Source: JAWVYT01 sp964605205
GTDB lineage: Bacteria > Gemmatimonadota > Gemmatimonadetes > Longimicrobiales > RSA9
Length of the DNA stretch: 12,930 nt
NCBI GenBank assembly: GCA_964605205.1
Contig: CAZSBL010000102.1
Location: 1-12,930, forward strand
Reading direction: 5' to 3'
Part shown: positions 7,110 to 12,930 of the stretch, in pieces
Numbering within the stretch: the stretch's first letter is position 1
Layout of the letters: every line of letters begins with the position of its first letter
Made by a program: the position numbers and the translations under genes
Notes under the pieces: generated by a model
Told to the model about the DNA's origin: nothing
The model's database searches: none
Seen by the model: the letters and a program-made list of their open reading frames with translations, nothing else

Positions 7110-8053
7110 TGCGGCGGCGGGAGTTCCTGGCACGGACGGCCGCGCTGGCCGCGGGCGCCGGGGCGCTGGCCGGCGCCGGCTGCTCGGGCGCCGGGTCCGA
7201 AGGCGGTGCCACCGACCACGGCGCGCCTTTCCGCATCTCGCTGGCCCAGTGGTCGCTCCACCGCACCCTCTTCGCCGGCGACCTCGACCCGCTGGACTTC
7301 CCCGCCGTGACCCGGGACCGCTACGGCCTCGACGCCGTGGAGTACGTGAACCAGTTCTTCGCGGACAGGGCCCGGGACCAGGCGTGGCTGGCCCGCCTCC
7401 GACGCGGGGCCGAGGCCGCCGGCGTCCGCAGCCTGCTGATCATGGTGGACGGCGAGGGCGCCCTGGGCGACCCGGACCCGGACGCCCGGGCGCAGGCGGT
7501 GGAGAACCACCGGAAGTGGCTGGACGCGGCGTCGTCGCTGGGGTGCCACTCCATCCGGGTCAACGCCCGCAGCGCCGGCTCCCGGGAGGAGCAGGCGCGC
7601 CTGGCCGCCGACGGCCTCCGCCGGGTCTGCGAGCACGCCGAGCCCCACGAGCTGAACGTCATCGTGGAGAACCACGGCGGGCTCTCCAGCGACGGTGCGT
7701 GGCTGGCCGGCGTCATCCAGCGCTCGGACCACCCGCTGGCCGGCACGCTCCCGGACTTCGGCAACTTCCGGGTCGGCCATGATCCGGAGGCGTGGTACGA
7801 CCGGTACCAGGGTGTGCGGGAGCTCATGCCGTACGCGAAGGCCGTGAGCGCCAAGAGCCACGCCTTCGACGACCAGGGCCGGGAGACGGAGACCGACTTC
7901 ACGCGCATGATGCGCATCGTCCTGGACGCCGGCTACCGGGGGTACGTCGGCATCGAGTACGAAGGGCAGACCCTGTCCGAGCACCACGGCATCCTGGCCA
8001 CCCGCGACCTCCTCCGCCGGGTCCGCACGGAGCTGGCGGACGCGTATGCATAG
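7109..8053 (+). CDS. Tat-exported sugar phosphate isomerase/epimerase-like TIM barrel lipoprotein
   Basis: A 314-residue protein of the xylose-isomerase-like TIM barrel superfamily (AP endonuclease 2 fold). The N-terminus RRREFLARTAALAAG is a twin-arginine signal, followed by AGAGC, a lipobox-like site with Cys25, so export and anchoring are likely. The mature domain begins near 42 (FRISLAQWSLHR). Candidate metal ligands on the barrel rim are Glu187 in VIVENHGG, Asp216 in LPDFGNF, His251 in SAKSHAFD and Glu283 in VGIEYEG, as in this superfamily. A GTG at 7106 is possible, but the ATG at 7109 is preferred: GAGGAAG lies 7 bases upstream and the ATG overlaps the previous stop. Such proteins accompany DUF1080 and Gfo/Idh/MocA enzymes in 3-keto-glycoside pathways; isomerisation, hydration or cleavage of a keto-sugar intermediate is inferred. 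The name phosphate isomerase is historical, since phosphorylated substrates are unlikely outside the cytoplasm. Confidence 0.85.
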   Translation: MRRREFLARTAALAAGAGALAGAGCSGAGSEGGATDHGAPFRISLAQWSLHRTLFAGDLDPLDFPAVTRDRYGLDAVEYVNQFFADRARDQAWLARLRRGAEAAGVRSLLIMVDGEGALGDPDPDARAQAVENHRKWLDAASSLGCHSIRVNARSAGSREEQARLAADGLRRVCEHAEPHELNVIVENHGGLSSDGAWLAGVIQRSDHPLAGTLPDFGNFRVGHDPEAWYDRYQGVRELMPYAKAVSAKSHAFDDQGRETETDFTRMMRIVLDAGYRGYVGIEYEGQTLSEHHGILATRDLLRRVRTELADAYA

Positions 8054-9059
8054 CCTTCCCGAGCTCGGGTTCGAGCGCGTCGGGGAGCGTGCCGCACGGC
8101 GGCTGACGCCCGTCGGCAGCGGGCTGCACCGGCTGGACGTCGAGCGACCGGCCATGGGGACCCGCGTGGCCGTGCACGCCATCGCCGGCTCGCCCCACCG
8201 CCTGGAGGAGGCCGTGGGACGGGCGTACGCCGAGATGGACCGCCTCATCACCGTCTTCAACCGCTACCAGGGCGGCTCGGCCCTCACCGTGCTCAACGAT
8301 GCCGGCCATCTCGACTCGCCGCCCCGTGAGCTGGCCCGCGTACTGGGCCGGGCCCACCGCTTCCACAACCTGAGCCGGGGGGCGTTCGACGTGTCCGTAG
8401 CGCCCCTCGTGGACCTGTTCGAAGGCCGCGTCAACGGCGCGCCATCCACACCGCCGGGCGAGGCGGAGATCGCGGAGGCCCGGGAGCGGGTCGGGGCCCA
8501 CCACATCCGGGCGTCGCGGCGGCGCATCCGCTTCCAGCGGGAAGGCATGCGGGTCACGCTGGACGGCATCGCCAAGGGGTACATCGTGGATGCCATGGCG
8601 GCCGCCCTCGAGAGGAGCCGGGTCCGGCATTACCTGATCGACGGGGGCGGAGACATACGCACCCGGGGTCGGAACGAGCGCGGAGAGGCGTGGACCGTGG
8701 CCGTCCGGGACCCCGACGCCCCCGGCGCCTTCCTCGACGCCGTGCGCCCCGGCCGTGGCGCGGTGGCGACCTCGGGGAGCTACGAGCGGTTCCACGCCGC
8801 CGACCCGCGCTGCCATCACCTGGTGGACGGGGCCACCGCGGCGTCGCCGGGCCGGGTCCGGAGCGTATCGGTGGTGGCGCCGAGCGCCATGGACGCCGAC
8901 GCCCTGGCCACGGCCGTCTTCATCCTCGGGCCCGCCACGGGCCTGAGGCTCATCGATTCACAACGCGGCTGCAGCGGTCTGATCCTGGACCGCGGCGGCC
9001 GGCGGCTCACCTCGCGGGGCTGGAGGAGCGCCCCGCTTCAGCGCGACGGATTGGAGTGA
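8046..9059 (+). CDS. apbE: FAD:protein FMN transferase (ApbE family)
   Basis: A 337-residue ApbE-family enzyme, which transfers FMN from FAD to a Thr or Ser of a target protein, giving a covalently flavinylated redox protein. Family motifs: RPAMGTRVAV (34-43), FNRYQGGSAL (71-80), GAFDVSVAPLVDLF (112-125), TLDGIAKGYIVDAM (171-184), YLIDGGGDIRTRG (196-208), VATSGSYERF (240-249), HHLVDGAT (257-264) and MDADALATAVFILG (282-295, the metal/FAD site). The start overlaps the end of the preceding gene by 8 bp, suggesting translational coupling. Most ApbE proteins are exported; no signal peptide or lipobox is visible in the first 40 residues here, so location is uncertain. None of the neighbours contains a clear Asp-x-x-Ser/Thr-Gly-Ala-Thr/Ser acceptor motif. 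Its place in a sugar-oxidation operon suggests it prepares an electron acceptor for the exported dehydrogenase, which is inference. Confidence 0.9.
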   Translation: MHSLPELGFERVGERAARRLTPVGSGLHRLDVERPAMGTRVAVHAIAGSPHRLEEAVGRAYAEMDRLITVFNRYQGGSALTVLNDAGHLDSPPRELARVLGRAHRFHNLSRGAFDVSVAPLVDLFEGRVNGAPSTPPGEAEIAEARERVGAHHIRASRRRIRFQREGMRVTLDGIAKGYIVDAMAAALERSRVRHYLIDGGGDIRTRGRNERGEAWTVAVRDPDAPGAFLDAVRPGRGAVATSGSYERFHAADPRCHHLVDGATAASPGRVRSVSVVAPSAMDADALATAVFILGPATGLRLIDSQRGCSGLILDRGGRRLTSRGWRSAPLQRDGLE

Positions 9060-9061
9060 AC

Positions 9062-9598
9062 ATGCAGCGATTCCAGACCGGCGCCCTCGTGGCGCTCCGG
9101 ATGCTGATCGGCTGGCACTTCCTCTACGAAGGGCTGGCGAAGCTCACGAACCCGTACTGGACGTCCGCGGCGTACCTCGCCGACTCGCAGGGGTGGTTCG
9201 GCCCCCTGTTCGAGGGGCTGGCGGCGAGCCCTGCGGCGGTGACGGCCATCGACGCCCTCAACGCGTGGGGTCTCACCTTCATAGGCCTCGGGCTCCTCCT
9301 CGGGCTCCTGGCCCGGCCCGCGGCCATCGCGGGGATCGTGATGCTCGCCCTCTACTGGCTGGCCGCGCCACCCTTCCCCGGGCTCGAGTACGCCATGCCG
9401 GCCGAGGGCTCGTACCTGGTGGTCAACAAGATCCTGATCGAGCTGGCGGCGCTGGTGGTGGTCCTGGCGTTCCCGACGTCACGACGGTACGGGCTCGACC
9501 GGCTCGTGTTCGGCCCGGAGCCCGAGCCGGTCACAGCCGAGCTCGCCGCGGCGACCCCGACTTCAGACACTGAGCTCACCGAGGAGGTGCACGCATGA
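9062..9598 (+). CDS. DoxX family membrane protein
   Basis: A 178-residue integral membrane protein with four predicted helices at about 5-24, 64-83, 86-104 and 117-137. The first helix carries GWHFLYEGLAKL (17-28), characteristic of the DoxX family, and the last begins VVNKILIELAAL (120-131), also typical. The loop at 29-60 (NPYWTSAAYLADSQGWFGPLF) resembles other long-loop DoxX proteins. A Pro/Glu/Ala-rich tail of about 30 residues follows. DoxX was named as a subunit of archaeal thiosulfate:quinone oxidoreductase; most bacterial members have no proven function, but many are linked to quinone or thiol redox reactions. It starts 2 bp after the ApbE stop with GGAGTGA just upstream, and its TGA overlaps the next ATG (ATGA). 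I infer a membrane electron-transfer role for the adjacent dehydrogenase. Confidence 0.88.
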   Translation: MQRFQTGALVALRMLIGWHFLYEGLAKLTNPYWTSAAYLADSQGWFGPLFEGLAASPAAVTAIDALNAWGLTFIGLGLLLGLLARPAAIAGIVMLALYWLAAPPFPGLEYAMPAEGSYLVVNKILIELAALVVVLAFPTSRRYGLDRLVFGPEPEPVTAELAAATPTSDTELTEEVHA

Positions 9599-11181
9599 GC
9601 CCGGACGAGCGGATGGATCAGGAGCAGCACGACGGAGGCCGCTGGTCGCGTCGCAGCGTTCTCAAGGCGCTGATCTCGGTCCCGGTCCTCGGCGGCTTCC
9701 TGGCCGCGTACGTCGACAAGCGGGCGCTGGAGCGGGCCCGGCGGCAGGCGGTGCTGGACGAGCTGGGCGTGACCGAGACCGGCCCGGCGGTGATCGAGGA
9801 CTTCGTGTCCCGCCCGCCCGGCCAGCGGATCCGTCTGGGCATCATCGGCTACGGCGGCGAGGGCGAGTCGCTGACGCGCCACGCGGGGTTCGCGAGCCCC
9901 GAGTGGGTGGAGGACGCGCGCAAGCGGCACCTGGAGAACCCGGCGAACAAGGACCTGGAGACGTACCTGGCGCAGAACGACCTGAACGTGGCGGTCACGG
10001 CCGTCTGCGACCTGTACGACGGGCGGGCGGAGAAGGCGTTAGCAGCGTCGGCGGTGGACGTCCGCCCCGGCGGCGCGCCGGCGAACCCGGCGGCTACGCG
10101 GTACCGCAGCTACCGGGACCTGCTGGAGAGCGGGAAGGTGGACGCGGTCATCATCGCCACACCGGATCACTGGCACGCGCAGCCCTCCATCGACGCCGAG
10201 TCCATGGGGATCCACGTCTACTGCGAGAAGGCCATGACGCGGACGGAGGAGGAGGCGCTGGCCATGCTGGAGGCGTTCCGGGGCTCCGACGTGAAGTTCC
10301 AGCTCGGGCACCAGAACCGTCAGTCGGAGAGCCACCTCAAGGCCCGGGAGATCATCGAGAAGGACATCCTCGGCAACATCACGCTGATCGAGGGCACCAC
10401 CAACCGCAATACGCCGTGGGGCGCGTGGGTGTGGGACATCCCCGAGGACGCCGGACCCGACAACGTGGACTGGGCCCAGTTCCAGCAGCACGCGGGCGGA
10501 ACGTCTCCGTTCAGCCTCGAGCGGTTCTTCCGCTGGCGCTGCTGGTTCGACTACGGCACCGGCCTGGCCGGCGACCTCATGTCCCACGAGTACGACGCCG
10601 CGAACATGGTGCTCGGGCTCGGGATCCCGAAGTCCGTCGTCGCCTCCGGTGGCATCTACCACTTCAAGGACGGCCGGGACGTGCCCGACGTGTTCCAGGC
10701 CGTGTGCGAGTATCCCGACCGCGATCTCACGTTCATGTACAGCGCCACGCTGGCCAACGGGAACTACCGGGGCCTCCAGTTCATGGGCCACGACGCCACC
10801 ATGCGGCTCGCCGGCTCCCTGGACGTGGTGCCCGACAACAACTCGACCCGCTACGAGGACAAGCTCCGGGAGGGGATCGTCTCGCCGGACCGGCCCATGT
10901 TCACGTACCGACCCGGCTTCAAGGGGATCGACGCCGTGACCTCGGCCACCGCCGAGTACTTCGCGAGCCGCGGCCTGCTGTACACGTACCGCGGCGGCCG
11001 GCGGGTGTCGGCCTACCACCTGCACATCGCCGAGTGGCTCGACACCATCCGCAACGGCGGGACGCCCAGCTGCGACATCGAGCAGGGGTTCCAGGAGGCC
11101 ATCGCGTGCCACATGGCCACCCGCTCCTTCCTGGAAGGCCGGAAGGTGGAGTGGGACCCGGCCCGGATGCGGATCGTATGA
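9595..11181 (+). CDS. Tat-exported Gfo/Idh/MocA family oxidoreductase
   Basis: A 528-residue, NAD(P)-dependent sugar oxidoreductase with a twin-arginine signal: WSRRSVLKAL (17-26) followed by hydrophobic ISVPVLGGFLAAYV (27-40). No lipobox is seen; the helix could be cleaved or stay as an anchor. The Rossmann domain has IRLGIIGYGGEGES (79-92), VDAVIIATPDHWHAQP (182-197) and YCEKAMTRTEEEA (209-221), where the usual EKP is EKA but catalytic Lys212 is kept. The C-terminal domain includes GLAGDLMSHEYDAANMVL (323-340), with Asp327 and His331 as likely active-site residues. At 528 residues it is longer than typical members through inserts near 98-168 and 284-318. GGAGG before the ATG and an ATGA overlap with DoxX fix the start. 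Tat export of a folded enzyme fits one that carries its cofactor tightly bound, as in Zymomonas glucose-fructose oxidoreductase. Oxidation of glycosides at C3 is inferred from DUF1080 next to it. Confidence 0.9.
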   Translation: MSPDERMDQEQHDGGRWSRRSVLKALISVPVLGGFLAAYVDKRALERARRQAVLDELGVTETGPAVIEDFVSRPPGQRIRLGIIGYGGEGESLTRHAGFASPEWVEDARKRHLENPANKDLETYLAQNDLNVAVTAVCDLYDGRAEKALAASAVDVRPGGAPANPAATRYRSYRDLLESGKVDAVIIATPDHWHAQPSIDAESMGIHVYCEKAMTRTEEEALAMLEAFRGSDVKFQLGHQNRQSESHLKAREIIEKDILGNITLIEGTTNRNTPWGAWVWDIPEDAGPDNVDWAQFQQHAGGTSPFSLERFFRWRCWFDYGTGLAGDLMSHEYDAANMVLGLGIPKSVVASGGIYHFKDGRDVPDVFQAVCEYPDRDLTFMYSATLANGNYRGLQFMGHDATMRLAGSLDVVPDNNSTRYEDKLREGIVSPDRPMFTYRPGFKGIDAVTSATAEYFASRGLLYTYRGGRRVSAYHLHIAEWLDTIRNGGTPSCDIEQGFQEAIACHMATRSFLEGRKVEWDPARMRIV

Positions 11182-12455
11182 GCTCCATCAATGCTCGTTT
11201 GAGCACCATGATGTTCCTGCAGTTCTTCGTGTGGGGCGCATGGTACACCACCGTGGCGGTCTACATGACCGCCCAGGGGATGGAGACGCTGACCCACTGG
11301 CCGTTCACGGTGAACCCCATCGCGGCCATCGCGGCGCCTTTCTTCCTGGGGCTCGTGGCCGACCGGTACTTCGCTACCGAGAAGGTCCTGGGCGTACTCC
11401 ACGTGCTGGGAGGGCTGGTCATGCTGGCGGTGCCCCAGGCGACGGGGGCGCCCACCGCGTTCATCGGGCTGCTCCTCCTCTACAACCTGTTCTACATGCC
11501 CACCCTCGGCCTGGCCAACTCGCTGTCGTTCCACCATATCGGTGACCAGGAGAAGCAGTTCCCGCTGATCCGCGTGTTCGGGACCATCGGCTGGATCGCC
11601 GCCGGGCTCGTGGTCAGCTTCGTACTGGTGGCGTTCGTAAGCGGCGTGCCGGAGCGGACCGCGGCGCCTCTCTACCTCACCGGCGCCACCAGCATCGTGC
11701 TGGGGCTGTACGCCTTCACGCTGCCCCACACGCCGCCGCCGGCCGGCGGTGAGACGGTCTCGCTGCGCAGCATCATCGGGCTCGACGCCCTGGAGCAGCT
11801 CGGCAGCCGGTCGTTCTGGGTCTTCATCATCAGCTCGCTGTTGATCTCGATCCCGCTGGCCGCGTACTACAACTTCACCCAGGTCTTCCTCGGCGCCGCC
11901 GGGGTCGAGAACATCGCCGCCACCCAGACGCTGGGACAGGCGTCGGAGGTGGTCTTCATGCTCCTGATGCCGTTCTTCTTCGTACGGCTCGGGGTCAAGT
12001 GGATGCTGCTGGTGGGGATGGGCGCGTGGTCCGTGCGCTACGTCCTCTTCGCCATCGCCGCGCCCGACGCCGTCTTCTGGCTCATCGCCACGGGCATCCT
12101 CCTCCACGGAATCTGCTACGACTTCTTCTTCGTCACCGGCCAGATCTACGTCGACAAGAAGTCCACGCCCGCCGTACGGGGCCAGGCCCAGGGGTTCCTG
12201 GTCCTCATCACCTACGGCGTGGGGATGCTCATCGGCGCACAGCTCGCAGGCAACCTGTACAACGCGTTCCTGGGCGGCGCTTCCGCCCTGGCGCTCACCG
12301 AGTGGCGGGGCTTCTGGTTCGTGCCCGCGGCCTTCGCCGCCGTGGTCATGGTATTCTTCGGCCTCGCCTTCCACGACCGGGTGGACCGGGAGACCGGCAC
12401 GGTGCCGGCCACGCCCGAGCCGGCGCCGGGTGCGGACGAGCCGCAGCCGGGATGA
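11178..12455 (+). CDS. MFS transporter, nucleoside:H+ symporter (NupG-like) family
   Basis: A 425-residue inner-membrane transporter with about twelve helices. Family signatures: MFLQFFVWGAWYTT (12-25), FFLGLVADRYFATEKVLG (55-72), LYNLFYMPTLGLANSL (101-116), FPLIRVFGTIGWIAAGL (128-144), TLPHTPPP (181-188) and HGICYDFFFVTGQIYVD (310-326), all as in the NupG/XapB branch. Members near Gfo/Idh/MocA and DUF1080 genes are usually presumed sugar importers rather than nucleoside transporters. The ATG overlaps the preceding stop (ATGA), so it is the sixth and last gene of the operon. A proline-rich polar tail ends the protein. It probably imports 3-keto-glucose or another product made in the periplasm, driven by protons. 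Only 10 bp separate its stop from the right 22-bp repeat, and no terminator lies between. Confidence 0.9.
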   Translation: MSSINARLSTMMFLQFFVWGAWYTTVAVYMTAQGMETLTHWPFTVNPIAAIAAPFFLGLVADRYFATEKVLGVLHVLGGLVMLAVPQATGAPTAFIGLLLLYNLFYMPTLGLANSLSFHHIGDQEKQFPLIRVFGTIGWIAAGLVVSFVLVAFVSGVPERTAAPLYLTGATSIVLGLYAFTLPHTPPPAGGETVSLRSIIGLDALEQLGSRSFWVFIISSLLISIPLAAYYNFTQVFLGAAGVENIAATQTLGQASEVVFMLLMPFFFVRLGVKWMLLVGMGAWSVRYVLFAIAAPDAVFWLIATGILLHGICYDFFFVTGQIYVDKKSTPAVRGQAQGFLVLITYGVGMLIGAQLAGNLYNAFLGGASALALTEWRGFWFVPAAFAAVVMVFFGLAFHDRVDRETGTVPATPEPAPGADEPQPG

Positions 12456-12930
12456 TGCCTCGCCACGAGATACGCCAGCGGATCGACGAGCTCGAAGCCG
12501 CGTGCCTCACGGAAGTGCCGCTCGAGCTGATGCTTGTGCCCTGCGCCGTACACGATCAGCACGGTGTCACCTGGTTCGGCGTAGTGCGCGGCGCGGGCGA
12601 AGATCACCAGGTTGCGCTTCCACCAGTCGGCGATCTGGAGTGCGCCGAGCGGATTCTCCACAGTGCCCATCCGTGCCACGTTCAGATAGAACGCGTTGCT
12701 GTGCCTTACAGGATCGCCGTTGAGGGCGATCAGCCGCTCGAGTACGGTCCGCTCTTGTTCACCGTGTGATTTGGCGCGTAGCTCGGCGATCATCGTCTCC
12801 TGCTCGGTCAGGACCCCCTCCTGCCCGAGCTCTTCGGCCAGGGCAAGGGCGGGGCGGTAGTCCAGTCCCGCTGAGTAATCGATTCCATAGAGGCGATCGT
12901 GGCCCAGCCTGGCGGCGAGCTGCATGCCGA
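12212..12930 (-). CDS. DUF5694 domain protein, 5' end outside window, natural 3' end missing
   Basis: A partial gene entering from the right edge. The recognisable DUF5694 part runs from 12930 to about 12467 and includes QLAARLGHDRLYGIDY, HSNAFYLNVARMG, WWKRNLVIFARAAHYAEPGD and VYGAGHKHQLERHF, ending GFELVDPLAYL. The function of this family is not established; many members are exported. After VDPLAYL the frame should stop within a few codons. Instead it runs on for about 85 codons antisense to the MFS gene, starting VARHHPGCGSS, to a chance TAA, TAG or TGA at 12212-12214. The change happens exactly at the end of the 22-bp repeat. The matching tail, EHES-stop, lies at 1624-1638 beside the other repeat copy. 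The gene therefore appears split, giving a chimeric C-terminus if translated. The domain core is probably complete, so activity may survive. Confidence 0.75.
   Translation of the reverse strand, partial: GMQLAARLGHDRLYGIDYSAGLDYRPALALAEELGQEGVLTEQETMIAELRAKSHGEQERTVLERLIALNGDPVRHSNAFYLNVARMGTVENPLGALQIADWWKRNLVIFARAAHYAEPGDTVLIVYGAGHKHQLERHFREARGFELVDPLAYLVARHHPGCGSSAPGAGSGVAGTVPVSRSTRSWKARPKNTMTTAAKAAGTNQKPRHSVSARAEAPPRNALYRLPASCAPMSIPTP
12466..12487. repeat. 22-bp direct repeat, right copy
   Basis: Perfect match to 1638-1659 in the same orientation. It covers the last homologous codons (VDPLAYL, minus strand) of the DUF5694 gene and begins 10 bp after the MFS stop codon. It would be the right direct repeat of the proposed insertion. 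Confidence 0.85.

Larger units (their letters stand above)
1638..12465. mobile_element. Putative 10.8-kb inserted sugar-catabolism island bounded by 22-bp direct repeats
   Basis: The segment from one repeat to the next is 10,828 bp. It holds all the carbohydrate genes (Gfo/Idh/MocA remnant, GH3, Gfo/Idh/MocA, and the DUF1080-to-MFS operon) and none of the flanking housekeeping-type genes. The right boundary falls 10 bp after the MFS stop codon. Joining the flanks through one copy of the repeat restores an in-frame DUF5694 C-terminus ending VDPLAYLEHES-stop, followed about 70 bp later by the co-directional antiporter gene. Insertion in the 3' end of a gene is typical of integrative elements. 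However, no integrase, relaxase or transposase lies inside, so the mechanism is unknown. A mis-assembly at a 22-bp repeat is also possible. Confidence 0.4.

Noticed and set aside
10039..10041. TTA leucine codon in the exported dehydrogenase gene, rare in this GC-rich window
   Set aside because: A single rare codon is not evidence of regulation; TTA control is known only from actinomycetes such as Streptomyces.
9903..11177. Long in-frame extension before the MFS start
   Set aside because: It is an alternative frame of the exported dehydrogenase gene; the MFS family N-terminus (MFLQFFVWGAWY) begins just after the ATG at 11178.
11672..11692. YLTGATS in the MFS protein as an ApbE flavinylation site
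   Set aside because: The Asp of the acceptor motif is absent, and NupG-type proteins have related small-residue patterns at the same place in helix 6. Kept only as a weak candidate under the ApbE finding.
1638..12487. The 22-bp repeats as ends of an insertion sequence or transposon
   Set aside because: They are direct, not inverted, and no transposase lies between them; the length exceeds usual target-site duplications.

Overview
The window is very GC-rich and densely coded. It carries a carbohydrate-oxidation locus of a soil or aquatic environmental bacterium. A Gemmatimonadota-like organism is my best guess, from base composition, Tat-exported sugar oxidoreductases, a DUF1080 lipoprotein and a DUF5694 gene; relatives in Acidobacteriota or Planctomycetota cannot be excluded. 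No rRNA, tRNA, CRISPR array, integrase or transposase is visible.

Layout. 1-1553 (-): a CPA1-type cation/proton antiporter with a C-terminal nucleotide-binding (RCK/TrkA-N-like) domain, cut by the window edge. 1624-1659 (-): an orphan C-terminal tail of a DUF5694 gene. 1716-2390 (-): a decayed Gfo/Idh/MocA oxidoreductase gene. 2503-4881 (+): a GH3 beta-glucosidase of BglX type. 4962-6206 (-): an intact, apparently cytoplasmic Gfo/Idh/MocA oxidoreductase. 6384-12455 (+): a tight six-gene operon in which every junction overlaps or is 2 bp apart. Its order is DUF1080 lipoprotein, Tat-type xylose-isomerase-like TIM barrel, ApbE FMN transferase, DoxX membrane protein, Tat-type Gfo/Idh/MocA oxidoreductase, and an MFS symporter of NupG type. 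12212-12930 (-): the body of a DUF5694 gene that lacks its natural 3' end.

How the genes may work together. The set Gfo/Idh/MocA dehydrogenase, DUF1080 and xylose-isomerase-like TIM barrel matches the known bacterial route that oxidises a glycoside at C3 and then cleaves the 3-keto-glycoside. Here all three enzymes carry export signals, so I infer an extracytoplasmic version: GH3 trims glucosides, the Tat-exported dehydrogenase makes 3-keto sugars, DUF1080 cleaves them, the MFS protein imports the products, and the cytoplasmic Gfo/Idh/MocA enzyme reduces or further processes them. ApbE plus DoxX inside the operon may supply the membrane redox link needed to re-oxidise an exported, cofactor-bound dehydrogenase. 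That link is inference.

The most unusual structural observation is a 22-bp perfect direct repeat (1638-1659 and 12466-12487) that brackets the whole sugar locus. It lies in the last codons of the DUF5694 reading frame. The right copy carries the gene body without a natural stop, and the left copy carries the missing tail and stop codon. Removing one repeat unit (10,828 bp) restores an uninterrupted DUF5694 gene in frame, as expected if the locus was inserted into the 3' end of that gene.
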